Notes under the pieces: generated by a model
Seen by the model: the letters and a program-made list of their open reading frames with translations, nothing else
What the model was told of the DNA's origin: nothing
The model's database searches: none
In this document: in pieces, positions 54,566 to 62,474 of the stretch
Position numbering within the stretch: position 1 is the stretch's first letter
Layout: each line of letters begins with the position of its first letter
From: JBQTKD01 sp963703165
Lineage (GTDB): Bacteria > Actinomycetota > Actinomycetes > Sporichthyales > Sporichthyaceae
Assembly: GCA_963703165.1 (NCBI GenBank)
Contig: OY969798.1
Span: 3,162,001 to 3,226,000 of the forward strand
Length of the DNA: 64,000 nucleotides
Direction of reading: 5' to 3'
Made by a program: the position numbers and the translations under genes

Positions 54566-55990
54566 ATGAGCGCGAGTGGCAACGGCGAGTACCTGAAGCG
54601 TTGGAACGACGCCGACGACGACGGCCTGCGGTTCCAGAACCTGGAGTACATCGGCAACTTCAAGGGGATGCCGGGCGTCCCGGACGGCATCAAGGGCGAC
54701 CGCATGATGCGGGAGCGCGCCAAGAGTGGCGTGCTGGAGAAGGTCAGCCACGCTGACGTCCTCAAGGACGAGTTCACGATCCCTGAGATGAACGACCTCA
54801 ACAACTACCTGGCGTGGAACATCTGGGACGTGCTCGTCATGCGTGCCACCGAGGGTGTCTCGGGCATGATCCCCCGTCAGGAATACGAGATCCTCTCGTT
54901 CATGCAGGAGTTCTACCGCTACCCGCAGTTCATGCGGATGATGACCGACAGCCTCGGCGCGCAGGGCATCATCGACATCGGCACCTCGGCCCGCAGCGAG
55001 ATCGGCACCAAGATCAACTGCGTGCACGACTGGTGTCTCGGTGCGGTCGCGTTCGGCATGGGCCGCTGTGGACTGCTCGCCCTCGAGGCCATCGGTCCCG
55101 ACGACTACGTCGAGGAATCGAACATCATCCTCAAGTTCATGCAGCGCGTTCTCTGGGGCAAGCGCCAGGACGGCTACATCCTGAACTCCCAGGACCGCTA
55201 CCGCTGCCAGATCCACGACCAGTCGCTGATCGACCAGCTCATGGGCCAGTGTGTGGACTTCGAGGAGGGCAGCGAGGACTACACCCGCTTCACCAAGTTC
55301 AACGCGACCGCCGAGCTGCTGGCGTTCTTCGACCACTACGACTGCCGGCTCGGCCTGGGTGACACCGGCCCGTACCCGCTGCCCGACGGTCGCCTGCTGA
55401 TCATCCGCGACCTGTTCACCAACGAAGAGGTCTACCACTGGTCCGACGTCTGCGACGACCTTCCGCACTGCTACACGCTCGCGGTCGTCGTGGACCCGGA
55501 CAAGCTGGGGCTCAAGGAGATTCGCGTCAACGACATCTCCACCACGTTCACGGTCCCGAAGAACTACATCCCGGGCATCACCGGCGGGGCGATCTTCGTG
55601 CGTGACAAGTGGGACACCCCGATGAGCGAGGTCTACCCGATCAAGCTCACCGAGCTCGAGCCGCACATGGAGAAGATCCGCACCGCCACGGTGAAGATGT
55701 ACGACAAGACGATCCGCATGCCGCGCCGTGAACTGCTCACCAACGGCATCTGGTCGTACTACGTCGACATGCTCCTCCCGTACCTGCGTAAGGCAGGCAT
55801 CTGGGACGAGGTCGTCTCGCCCAAGTACGACTTCTGGGAGATCGACCAGCGCGTCGCGAACTACTACTACGAGATCACCAAGCGGAACTTCGTCCAGGTG
55901 ACGGTCCCGCAGAAGATCTTCTCCGGCGAGGGCTACCTGCCCTTCTCGGAGGACGCGGACCTGCGGTTCAGCAAGTACGCCTGGATTTAG
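54566..55990 (+). CDS. 474-residue protein of unrecognised family in BMC operon
   Basis: A soluble protein with no signal peptide or membrane segment and no family I recognise. Notable stretches are IGTSARSEIGTKINCVHDWCLGAVAFGMGRCG (residues 133-164), GYILNSQDRYRCQIHDQSLIDQLMGQC, FDHYDCRLGLGDTGPYPLPDGRLLIIRDLF and VPKNYIPGITGGAIFVRDKWDTPMSEVYPIK. It is rich in Tyr, Trp, Asp and Cys/His pairs, suggesting an enzyme rather than a scaffold. ATG at 54566 follows GAGAGAGG. Lying between the swivelling domain and the PPDK-like gene, it is a candidate for the acceptor-binding or catalytic subunit (inference). Confidence 0.8.
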   Translation: MSASGNGEYLKRWNDADDDGLRFQNLEYIGNFKGMPGVPDGIKGDRMMRERAKSGVLEKVSHADVLKDEFTIPEMNDLNNYLAWNIWDVLVMRATEGVSGMIPRQEYEILSFMQEFYRYPQFMRMMTDSLGAQGIIDIGTSARSEIGTKINCVHDWCLGAVAFGMGRCGLLALEAIGPDDYVEESNIILKFMQRVLWGKRQDGYILNSQDRYRCQIHDQSLIDQLMGQCVDFEEGSEDYTRFTKFNATAELLAFFDHYDCRLGLGDTGPYPLPDGRLLIIRDLFTNEEVYHWSDVCDDLPHCYTLAVVVDPDKLGLKEIRVNDISTTFTVPKNYIPGITGGAIFVRDKWDTPMSEVYPIKLTELEPHMEKIRTATVKMYDKTIRMPRRELLTNGIWSYYVDMLLPYLRKAGIWDEVVSPKYDFWEIDQRVANYYYEITKRNFVQVTVPQKIFSGEGYLPFSEDADLRFSKYAWI

Positions 55991-56174
55991 CAGTCGGGGG
56001 CTTCGCCCCCCACGCCCCCCGGTAAGACGACGAGCGAACGACGCCCGGGCTTCAGCCATCGGTTGAAGCCCGGGCCCCGGGGCCTGGTTGCCGGGAAAGA
56101 AATCGGCCCTGGGGGGCCGAATCTTTTCCCCGGTGGTCGGCTTCGCCGCCCAACTCCACGAACGGAAATGAGCT
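55991..56174. repeat. Intergenic cluster of three hairpins inside the BMC operon
   Basis: Three stem-loops occupy the 184-base gap: GGGGGC-TTC-GCCCCC at 55996-56010, GCCCGGGCTTCA (56043-56054) with TGAAGCCCGGGC (56064-56075), and an imperfect stem around CGGCC...GGCCG near 56100-56140. They may attenuate transcription or protect the upstream mRNA, lowering expression of the downstream genes. No ORF is present. Confidence 0.6.
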
Positions 56175-56750
56175 ATGGACGACGCGTCCTTCGAGGTCCT
56201 CAACGCCGTGTACCTGCGCAAGATCGCTACTGCAGATCACGTGGCTGTCGTCGCGTTGCGGTCGCCCGATGAGGTGCGGACCGTTCTCGCCGATCAAGGC
56301 GAGAAGGGTCTCGTCGAGGATCTCGGCGGCCAGTTCATGCTCTCCGACGAAGGCACCGCGGCGGTACTCGCGGGGTACGAGGAGCGCTACGCCAAGCTTC
56401 GCGAGGACGACGAGGTCGAGACCTGGTACCAGCGGTTCGAGACCCTCAACTCGCAGTTCCTGAACGTGATCAGCGCCTGGCAGACCTCGGGCGAGGACGA
56501 GGGCGCCCTGGACAAGGTGCTCAAGCTGATTAACCGTCAGATCCGCGCGCTGGACACCATCAGCCCCACGATCCCGCGCTACGCGAAGTACTCCGAGCGC
56601 TTCAGCAAGTCCCTCGAGATCGTCGAGGGAGGACAGAAGGAGTACGTCACCTCACTGTCGGTGGACTCCCTGCACAACATCTGGTTCGAGTTCCATGAGG
56701 ACGTCCTCACACTGTTGGGTCGCCCGCGCCTGGACGCCGAAGAACACTGA
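56175..56750 (+). CDS. Small winged-helix-like protein coupled to PPDK-like gene
   Basis: A 191-residue protein. Residues 1-75 look like a winged-helix fold (FEVLNAVYLRKIATADHVAVVALRSPDEVRTVLADQGEKGLVEDLGGQFMLSDEGTAAV). Residues 80-190 are helical and acidic (YEERYAKLREDDEVETWYQRFETLNSQFLNVISAW, ALDKVLKLINRQIRALDTISPTIPRY). A DNA-binding role is possible, but its tight coupling to the dikinase-like gene (TGATG overlap at 56748-56752) also suits a subunit or adaptor. ATG at 56175 was chosen as the first start after the hairpin cluster. The family was not recognised. Confidence 0.7.
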   Translation: MDDASFEVLNAVYLRKIATADHVAVVALRSPDEVRTVLADQGEKGLVEDLGGQFMLSDEGTAAVLAGYEERYAKLREDDEVETWYQRFETLNSQFLNVISAWQTSGEDEGALDKVLKLINRQIRALDTISPTIPRYAKYSERFSKSLEIVEGGQKEYVTSLSVDSLHNIWFEFHEDVLTLLGRPRLDAEEH

Positions 56751-59251
56751 TGAGTTCCTTCGTCCACGACGTCGCGGACATCGATCCCAGCGACACCAAA
56801 CGCTTCGGCGGCAAGGCCACCGGCCTCGGCCGCATGATCGCGCTCGGCCTGCCGGTGCCGCCCGCGTTCGTCATCGACACCGACGCCTGCCGGGCCACCG
56901 GCGAAGGTGGCGGCAAGCTCCCGGACGGGCTGGGCGACCAGGTCTCGACCGCCCTGACCGACCTCCAGAAGGCGGTGGGCCGGGGGTTCGCCACCGGTGA
57001 AGGTGCTCCGCTGCTGCTGTCGGTGCGCTCCGGGGCCCAGGTCTCCATGCCCGGGATGATGGACACGATCCTCAACCTGGGCCTGGACCGCGCCGGCGTG
57101 CTGCGCCTGGCCGAGGCCTGCAAGTCCGACGCGTTCGCCGTCGACTGCTGGTTGCGCTTCTGGGCCATGTACTCCGACATCGTGCTCGACGTCGATCCCG
57201 AACTGCTGCGCGAGGAAGTCGAGGCGCAGCGAGCCGCCGCGGCCGCGTCCCTCGATGTCGTGACCGCTGCGGCCTTGGAGGACGCGATCGTCGCGTTCCT
57301 CGACTCCGAAGGGGTCACGGCGCCGATCGAACCGCGCGCCCAGCTCGACGGGGCGATCGAGGCGGTCTTCAAGTCCTGGGACTCCCGCCGGGCTCGCACC
57401 TACCGCGACCACCACGGCATCCCGCACGACCTCGGTACCGCCGTCACCGTGCAGGCCATGGTCTTCGGCAACCTCGACCCCACCTCCGGCAGTGGCGTCG
57501 CGTTCAGCCGCGACCCTCAGACCGGCACCAACGAGCTCTACGGCGAGTACCTGCCGCAGGGTCAAGGTGAGGAGGTCGTCGCCGGCACGCGCACCCCCGT
57601 GAACCTGGCCGCCGAGGCGGAGAAGGAGAACTGGGCCGACCTGCGTGCCGAACTCATCGCGCACGGCACCAAGCTCGAGGCCGAGTACAAGGACGCGCTG
57701 GACATCGAGTTCACCGTCGAATCCGGCAAGCTCTACATGCTCCAGGTCCGCCCGGCCAAGCGCACCGCCTCGGCCGCCGTGCGCATCGCCGTCGACCTGA
57801 CGCGCGAGGGCCTGATCAGCCCGACCGAAGCAGTGCGGCGGGTCACCGCGGACCAGGTGCGGCACCTCGTCGCCCCGCAGTTCGACGCGACCGCCGTCGC
57901 CGAAGCCACTGAGGCCGGCCGGCTACTCATCACCGGCATTCCCGCCTCTCCCGGCCACGGCAGCGGCGTCGCGGTCCTCGACGCCGACCGTGCCGCCGAC
58001 CTCGCGGCCGAGGGCACCGACGTCGTGCTGCTGCGACCGACGACCAGCCCGCAGGACCTCCGCGGCATGCTGGCCGCGACCGCGGTGGTCACCGCCCGTG
58101 GAGGCGCAACCAGCCACGCCGCCGTCGTCTCGCGGGCGTTGGACAAGCCGTGCGTCGTGGGCGCCAAGGACGTCGACGTGCGCCCCGACGAGCGCATCTT
58201 CGTCATCGACGGCACCGAGTACCCGGAAGGCACCGAGCTCTCCGTCGACGGTGGCACCGGGGCGGTCTTCGCCGGAGTGCTGCCGCGCAGCGTCCCGGAC
58301 CGCGCCGCCGCGGACCTCGGCGCACTGCTGGAACTTGCTGACGGACTGTCAGGTGCCTCGGTGTGGCTGCCCGTCGCGCCCGGCGGCACCGCTGCCGACG
58401 TCGCCGGTCGCGGCGCCGCAGGTCTCGGGGTCATCGGGCTCACCGACGTGCTCGGCGGTGTGCCGGACGCGGTGGGGCGGATGGTCAGCGCGATCGACGC
58501 GTTGAGCCAGGACGCCAACGCGCCGCAGGCCATCGTCGAGGAACTCATCCGCGACGACGTCAAGGCCGCGGTCAAGGGACTGCTGGAGACCGCCGACGGC
58601 CTACCCGTCGACCTGCGGCTGCCGGTGCTGACCTCGCAGCGCGCCAGACGCCTCATCCAGGAGTGGGCGAGCCTGTCCCCGTCGATCCTGCTGCCCCTGG
58701 GCGCACGCCGCCTGCTGGTGGCCTGGCTGGCGGCGATCTCCGCGGCAGCCGAGGAGACCGGCCACAGGGACACCACCGTCGTCATCGGCGGGGTCACCAA
58801 CTCCGCCGAGATCGACGCCTTCGTCGAACTGGTCGGTGCGCATCCGAACCTGCGCGCCGGTGCGGTGCTCGGCAACCCGACGGTCCTGTTCGCCGCGGAC
58901 CGGCTGGTCGGGTCCGACCGCGCGCTGTGGGTCGACCTGCACGAACTGACCCGGGCCGCCCACGGCTATCCCGACGAGTTGCTCTTCACGATCTCCGAAC
59001 TCACCGCGAGCGGTGCGATCGGCGAGGTCCCGCCGGGGACCGCGATCAACCCTCTGGTCTCCCATCTGCTCGCGGAGTTGTTCGCCGCAGGCGGCGGAGG
59101 CAGAGTGGGTGTGGACCTCTCGGGCGCCACGGCGGCCGGGATCGCCGGGGATCTGTACCGCCTCGGGGTCCGCACGTTCACCAGTGCCGGCGGCGGCGCG
59201 GAAGAACTACGACTGCTCGTGGCGCAGGCCGCGAGCGCGGCTCAGAGGTAG
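56750..59251 (+). CDS. Pyruvate phosphate dikinase homologue with degenerate PEP barrel
   Basis: An 833-residue protein. Residues 1-350 match the PPDK ATP-grasp domain (GGKATGLGRMIALGLPVPPAFV, SVRSGAQVSMPGMMDTILNLGLD, SRDPQTGTNELYGEYLPQGQGEEVVAGTRTP, DIEFTVESGKLYMLQVRPAKRT). Residues 390-500 are the swivelling domain with phospho-His456 in RGGATSHAAVVSR. Residues 510-833 follow the barrel outline but have lost its key residues: GLTDVLGG where RTEHMF is expected, WVDLHELTR for FGTNDLTQ, and VDLSG for the CGE catalytic cysteine. It can probably take phosphate from ATP onto His456 but not make PEP. The acceptor is unknown. Confidence 0.88.
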   Translation: MSSFVHDVADIDPSDTKRFGGKATGLGRMIALGLPVPPAFVIDTDACRATGEGGGKLPDGLGDQVSTALTDLQKAVGRGFATGEGAPLLLSVRSGAQVSMPGMMDTILNLGLDRAGVLRLAEACKSDAFAVDCWLRFWAMYSDIVLDVDPELLREEVEAQRAAAAASLDVVTAAALEDAIVAFLDSEGVTAPIEPRAQLDGAIEAVFKSWDSRRARTYRDHHGIPHDLGTAVTVQAMVFGNLDPTSGSGVAFSRDPQTGTNELYGEYLPQGQGEEVVAGTRTPVNLAAEAEKENWADLRAELIAHGTKLEAEYKDALDIEFTVESGKLYMLQVRPAKRTASAAVRIAVDLTREGLISPTEAVRRVTADQVRHLVAPQFDATAVAEATEAGRLLITGIPASPGHGSGVAVLDADRAADLAAEGTDVVLLRPTTSPQDLRGMLAATAVVTARGGATSHAAVVSRALDKPCVVGAKDVDVRPDERIFVIDGTEYPEGTELSVDGGTGAVFAGVLPRSVPDRAAADLGALLELADGLSGASVWLPVAPGGTAADVAGRGAAGLGVIGLTDVLGGVPDAVGRMVSAIDALSQDANAPQAIVEELIRDDVKAAVKGLLETADGLPVDLRLPVLTSQRARRLIQEWASLSPSILLPLGARRLLVAWLAAISAAAEETGHRDTTVVIGGVTNSAEIDAFVELVGAHPNLRAGAVLGNPTVLFAADRLVGSDRALWVDLHELTRAAHGYPDELLFTISELTASGAIGEVPPGTAINPLVSHLLAELFAAGGGGRVGVDLSGATAAGIAGDLYRLGVRTFTSAGGGAEELRLLVAQAASAAQR

Positions 59252-59304
59252 AGCGTGGCGCCGAGCGAGCGTGACGAGCGAGGAACGAGCGAGGAGCCCG
59301 AGCG

Positions 59305-59622
59305 ATGACAGCACAGTTCTTCCCGTCGATCCCGGACCTGAAGGGCCGTGCCCTCGGCATGGTCGAGACCATGGGTCTCGTCGCCGGCACCGAGGCGGCC
59401 GACGCGATGACCAAGGCAGCGAACGTCGAGCTGATCTCCAAGCAGCAGGTCGGCGGCGGGCTGATCTGCATCATGGTCTCCGGCGACGTCGGCGCGGTGA
59501 AGGCCGCCGTCGACGCCGGCACTGTCGCGGGCAACCGGGTCGGACGCGTCGTCTCCGCACACGTCATCCCCCGCCCGCACGCGGACATCCCCGCAATCCT
59601 GCTCCGCCCCTCAGTCCGCTGA
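59305..59622 (+). CDS. BMC-H hexameric shell protein, second copy
   Basis: A 105-residue BMC-domain protein: RALGMVETMGLVAGTEAADAMTKAANVELISKQQVGGGLICIMVSGDVGAVKAAVDAGTVAGNRVGRVVSAHVIPRPHADI. It is clearly homologous to the 51217 BMC-H but differs in the first 15 residues and at the pore edge (Cys in GLICIM). It ends the rightward operon, showing that the phosphotransfer genes belong to the BMC. The 53-base gap before it contains repeated GAGCGA units with a GAGGAG ribosome site. Confidence 0.95.
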   Translation: MTAQFFPSIPDLKGRALGMVETMGLVAGTEAADAMTKAANVELISKQQVGGGLICIMVSGDVGAVKAAVDAGTVAGNRVGRVVSAHVIPRPHADIPAILLRPSVR

Positions 59623-59690
59623 CCCACCGTCACACCACCACACCCACACCCACACACACCCCGTCCGTGGCCGTGGGGGCGTGCGCGATT

Positions 59691-59782
59691 TTCCCCGAGA
59701 GTGCAGTTTTCGTACGCACCGACGGGTGGAATGTCAGGGTTTGTCCCGGTTCTGATTCCCCGAGAGTGCAAATTTCGTACGC
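59691..59782. repeat. 27-bp direct repeat pair in convergent intergenic region
   Basis: Two copies of a 27-bp element (59691-59717 and 59756-59782) differ at two bases. Both read CCCCGAGAGTGCA followed by TTTCGTACGC, and the start-to-start spacing is 65 bases. They lie in the 411-base gap between the last BMC gene and the kinase gene. Function unknown. A low-complexity CAC-rich tract precedes them at 59632-59662. Confidence 0.65.
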
Positions 59783-59865
59783 TCGGGCCGATTGCAGGGC
59801 CGATCGGCCGGGCCGACTGCCGGGCCGAGTTCCCGGGCCCGGTGGTCCGGGCCGAGGGTCTGAAG

Positions 59866-59997
59866 GTTGCGTCCGATGTTGCGGGGCCCACCGGACGCTA
59901 GTTGTCGGACGCAACGCAGTTCGCGCTGCGGAAGCTCGTTGCGTCCGATGTTGCGGGGCCCACCGGACGCTAGTTGTCGGACGCAACGCAGTTCGCG
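59866..59997. repeat. Tandem 60-bp hairpin repeats
   Basis: Two identical 60-bp copies (59866-59925 and 59938-59997) are separated by 12 bases. Each folds through arms GTTGCGTCCGA and TCGGACGCAAC (11 bp, perfect) around a loop containing GCGGGGCCCACC. They separate the convergent BMC-H and kinase genes, so they may act as terminators on both strands or form a recombination or protein-binding element. No ORF was seen. Confidence 0.7.
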
Positions 59998-60033
59998 TCA
60001 ACGCTCAGGCCAAGGGCCTGAGCTGCGCTCCGG

Positions 60034-61347
60034 TCAGGGGGTCGGAGCCGGGGTGACCGTGGGCGTGGGGGTCGGCGTCGCCGGCGGCGGGCAGAAGATG
60101 AGCAGGCAGGGGTCCACCGGCGTCGGCGTCGGGGTCGGCGTGCGCGTGGGCAACGGCTTCAACGGCGGGGGCGTGATGGGGGCCCCGGTCGCGGTCGGGG
60201 CCGCCGACGGGGACTCGGTCGGGGTGGCGCTGGGCGTCGGGGTCGGGGTGACGCTGGGCACCGGAAGTACCGGGGGAGTCGCGGGCTCGTCGCCGCCGGA
60301 TCGCGACATCGCGAACGCGGCCGCTCCGGCAGCGAGCAGGGCCGCCACTACCAGTGCGGCGATCAACGCGGTGCGCCGACGTGGAGCTCCGTGGGTCGAG
60401 GGGGGCGGCGGGGGCGGCAGGATCGAGGTCGCCGAGATGTCCGGCCCGTCGCCGGTGGGCGGCGGGGTCAGGCCGCCGAAGGTGCGCACCGGCATCGGGA
60501 CCGGCCCCGGCCCAGGACGCGCGGCCTTGCCGCCGGAGAGCCGACGCGCGATCTCCGCGGCGTTGTGCGGCCGGTCGGCGGGGTCCTTGGCGAGCAGGTC
60601 GAGCACCAGCAGGTCCAGGTCGCCAGGGATCTCGGCGCGACGCGACGACGGGCGTGGCGGGGCGTCGTTGAGGTGTTTGCCCAACACCTCCACCGGGGCG
60701 TCGTCGACGAACGGCGGCTTGCCGGTGAGCAGTGAGGTCAGCAGGCACCCGAAGCTGTAGAGGTCCGAGCGGGCATTGGCCCGACCGCCGGTGGCCTGCT
60801 CCGGCGCGAGGTACGCGGCGCTACCGACGATCGCGCCGTGCTCGGTCAGCCCGGCCTCGAGCGTGGAGCCGAGCGCGATGCCGAAGTCGACCAGGCGCAC
60901 AGCGCCGGTGTTGTCCAGCACCAGATTCGCGGGCTTGATGTCGCGGTGCACCACAGCCGCGTCGTGCACCGCCTGCAGCGCGTTCGCGGACTGCGCCCCG
61001 TACCGACGGACCAGCTCGATGGGCAACGGACCGGACTCGGTGAGCAACTGGGCGAGGGAAGGGCCGGGCAACAGCTCCATCACCAGGTACGGCCGCGCGT
61101 CGTCGACGCCGTAGTCGTAGACGGTGACCACTCCGGGGTGGCGCAGCGAGGCCAGAGTGCGGGCCTCGCGGGAGAATCGTTCGACGGTGCCGGGGTCGTT
61201 GGTCTGGCGCAGCACCTTCACGGCGCAGTAGCGATTGAGCCGCTCGTCGTAGGCTCGCCACACCTCGCCCATGCCGCCACGACCGAGCGTCTCGGTGAGC
61301 CGATAGCGGTCGGCGAGGCGGGAAGGAGTGTCGGACACGGAGATCAT
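60034..61347 (-). CDS. PknB-like serine/threonine protein kinase
   Basis: A 437-residue membrane kinase. Kinase domain, residues 8-270: glycine loop LGRGGMGEVW, Lys in YCAVKVL, catalytic VVHRDIKPANLVLDN, LVDFGIA in place of DFG context, and SAAYLAPEQATG. A Pro-rich juxtamembrane linker follows, one membrane segment near 318-340 and a short Thr/Pro-rich extracellular tail ending CLLIFCPPPATPTPTPTVTPAPTP. There are no PASTA domains. ATG at 61347 was chosen because the conserved kinase start follows within a few residues; the in-frame upstream sequence is not conserved-looking. It is divergent from the next gene. Confidence 0.92.
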   Translation of the reverse strand: MISVSDTPSRLADRYRLTETLGRGGMGEVWRAYDERLNRYCAVKVLRQTNDPGTVERFSREARTLASLRHPGVVTVYDYGVDDARPYLVMELLPGPSLAQLLTESGPLPIELVRRYGAQSANALQAVHDAAVVHRDIKPANLVLDNTGAVRLVDFGIALGSTLEAGLTEHGAIVGSAAYLAPEQATGGRANARSDLYSFGCLLTSLLTGKPPFVDDAPVEVLGKHLNDAPPRPSSRRAEIPGDLDLLVLDLLAKDPADRPHNAAEIARRLSGGKAARPGPGPVPMPVRTFGGLTPPPTGDGPDISATSILPPPPPPSTHGAPRRRTALIAALVVAALLAAGAAAFAMSRSGGDEPATPPVLPVPSVTPTPTPSATPTESPSAAPTATGAPITPPPLKPLPTRTPTPTPTPVDPCLLIFCPPPATPTPTPTVTPAPTP

Positions 61348-61448
61348 TCTGTCGAGTGCGTCTGAGTATTCCGCGGAGGGTGCGCGCCGCAACGCGAACG
61401 ATGTCGTACTGGGTGGCACAGTGGCCCCAACCTTGGGGGAGGGGTTCG

Positions 61449-62474
61449 ATGCCACACCTGCTTCTGCGCGTCCCGATAGCGGTCGGCGCTGCACACGTCC
61501 TGATGTATGCCACCGGTGCGACTCCGGTTCTCGCGGCGGGCACCGCGACGCCGCCGCGGATCGCGTCCGTGCAGGTGCGCCCAGGGGTCGTCGTACTGCC
61601 GGCGTCCACCAGGCCCTCGGTCACCACCGACTTCAAGATCCGACTGCAGGTGAAGGACTCCGACGGTGTGGACACCGTCGTGGCCGGCCTGTACGCGCCG
61701 GGGAGCAAGAAGGGCATCGCGGTGCGTGGGACCCGCACGGGCGGGTCGGCCTCGTCCGGGACCTGGACGGCCACCGCGCGGCTGAGCGGCACTGCGACTC
61801 CCGGCACCTGGAAGGTGCAGGCCTTCGCCACCGACCGCGAGCAGGTCACCTCCGACGCCGGCCAGGTCTACACCGAGTACGAGGTCCGCACCCCGACCCG
61901 GGTGAGCGAGTTCGACGTCGTCGAGCCGGTGGAGCCTGGGCAGGCGCTGAAGGTCGCCGGGAAGCTGCAGCGCTGGACGGGTGCCGGCGGCTGGGCCCCG
62001 TACCCCGACCGTGAGCTGACCCTGGAGTTCCGGCCCTCCGACGGCAAGAAGTTCACCGTCGTGGACACCCTCACCACACGCAACGACGGATCCGTCGCCG
62101 ACGCCAAGGCCACCGCGGAGGCGGCCGGGACCTGGCGGATCGCCTTTGCCGGGCACGACACCCGCGCCGCGACGGTCTCCCGCGAGGACGAGGTGAAGCC
62201 CGTCGAGCCGAAGAAGCCGGAGCCGAAGGACGAGCCGACGGTGAAGCCCACGGCCGAGCCGACCGCGGACCCGAGCCCCACTGCCTCGGCTCGCCCCACG
62301 CCGGGTCCGACCCCGCGTGCGGATGCGCCCGCCCGCCCCGCCGCCCCGCCGAGAGCCACCCGTCCTCCGCTGCCGCGGCGAACGCCCGCCCCGCAGCCGG
62401 CGCGCCCGCGTCAGCCCGCGGGCACCAATGCCGTCGGCGACGTGGTCGAGCGCTCCGGCGCGGTCAACCGGTAG
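61449..62474 (+). CDS. Secreted protein with Ig-like repeats and Pro-rich tail
   Basis: A 341-residue exported protein. The signal peptide ends at TPVLAAG (about residue 30). Two beta-sandwich-like segments follow: SVQVRPGVVVLPASTRPSVTTDFKIRLQVKDSDGVDTVVAGLY, and RVSEFDVVEPVEPGQALKVAGKLQRWTGAGGWAPYPDRELTLEF to TWRIAFAGHDTRAATVSRED. The last 90 residues are Lys/Glu/Pro- then Pro/Ala/Arg-rich, like a wall-spanning stalk. No catalytic motif was seen. ATG at 61449 precedes the signal. Its 3' end overlaps the convergent monooxygenase gene by 64 bases. Confidence 0.65.
   Translation: MPHLLLRVPIAVGAAHVLMYATGATPVLAAGTATPPRIASVQVRPGVVVLPASTRPSVTTDFKIRLQVKDSDGVDTVVAGLYAPGSKKGIAVRGTRTGGSASSGTWTATARLSGTATPGTWKVQAFATDREQVTSDAGQVYTEYEVRTPTRVSEFDVVEPVEPGQALKVAGKLQRWTGAGGWAPYPDRELTLEFRPSDGKKFTVVDTLTTRNDGSVADAKATAEAAGTWRIAFAGHDTRAATVSREDEVKPVEPKKPEPKDEPTVKPTAEPTADPSPTASARPTPGPTPRADAPARPAAPPRATRPPLPRRTPAPQPARPRQPAGTNAVGDVVERSGAVNR

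Noticed and set aside
54005..56221. 738-residue minus-strand frame over the swivelling domain and 474-residue genes
   Set aside because: It is tempting because the 474-residue protein is unknown, but the plus-strand genes have proper ribosome sites, start codons and balanced composition, while this frame is Val/Asp/Leu/Arg-rich noise.
56750..59251. Annotating the dikinase homologue as ppdK
   Set aside because: The barrel lacks the catalytic Cys and PEP-binding residues, so a pyruvate phosphate dikinase activity would be a mis-annotation.
59632..59662. CAC-rich tract considered as a microsatellite or CRISPR remnant
   Set aside because: Short, imperfect and without spacer structure; simple low complexity.
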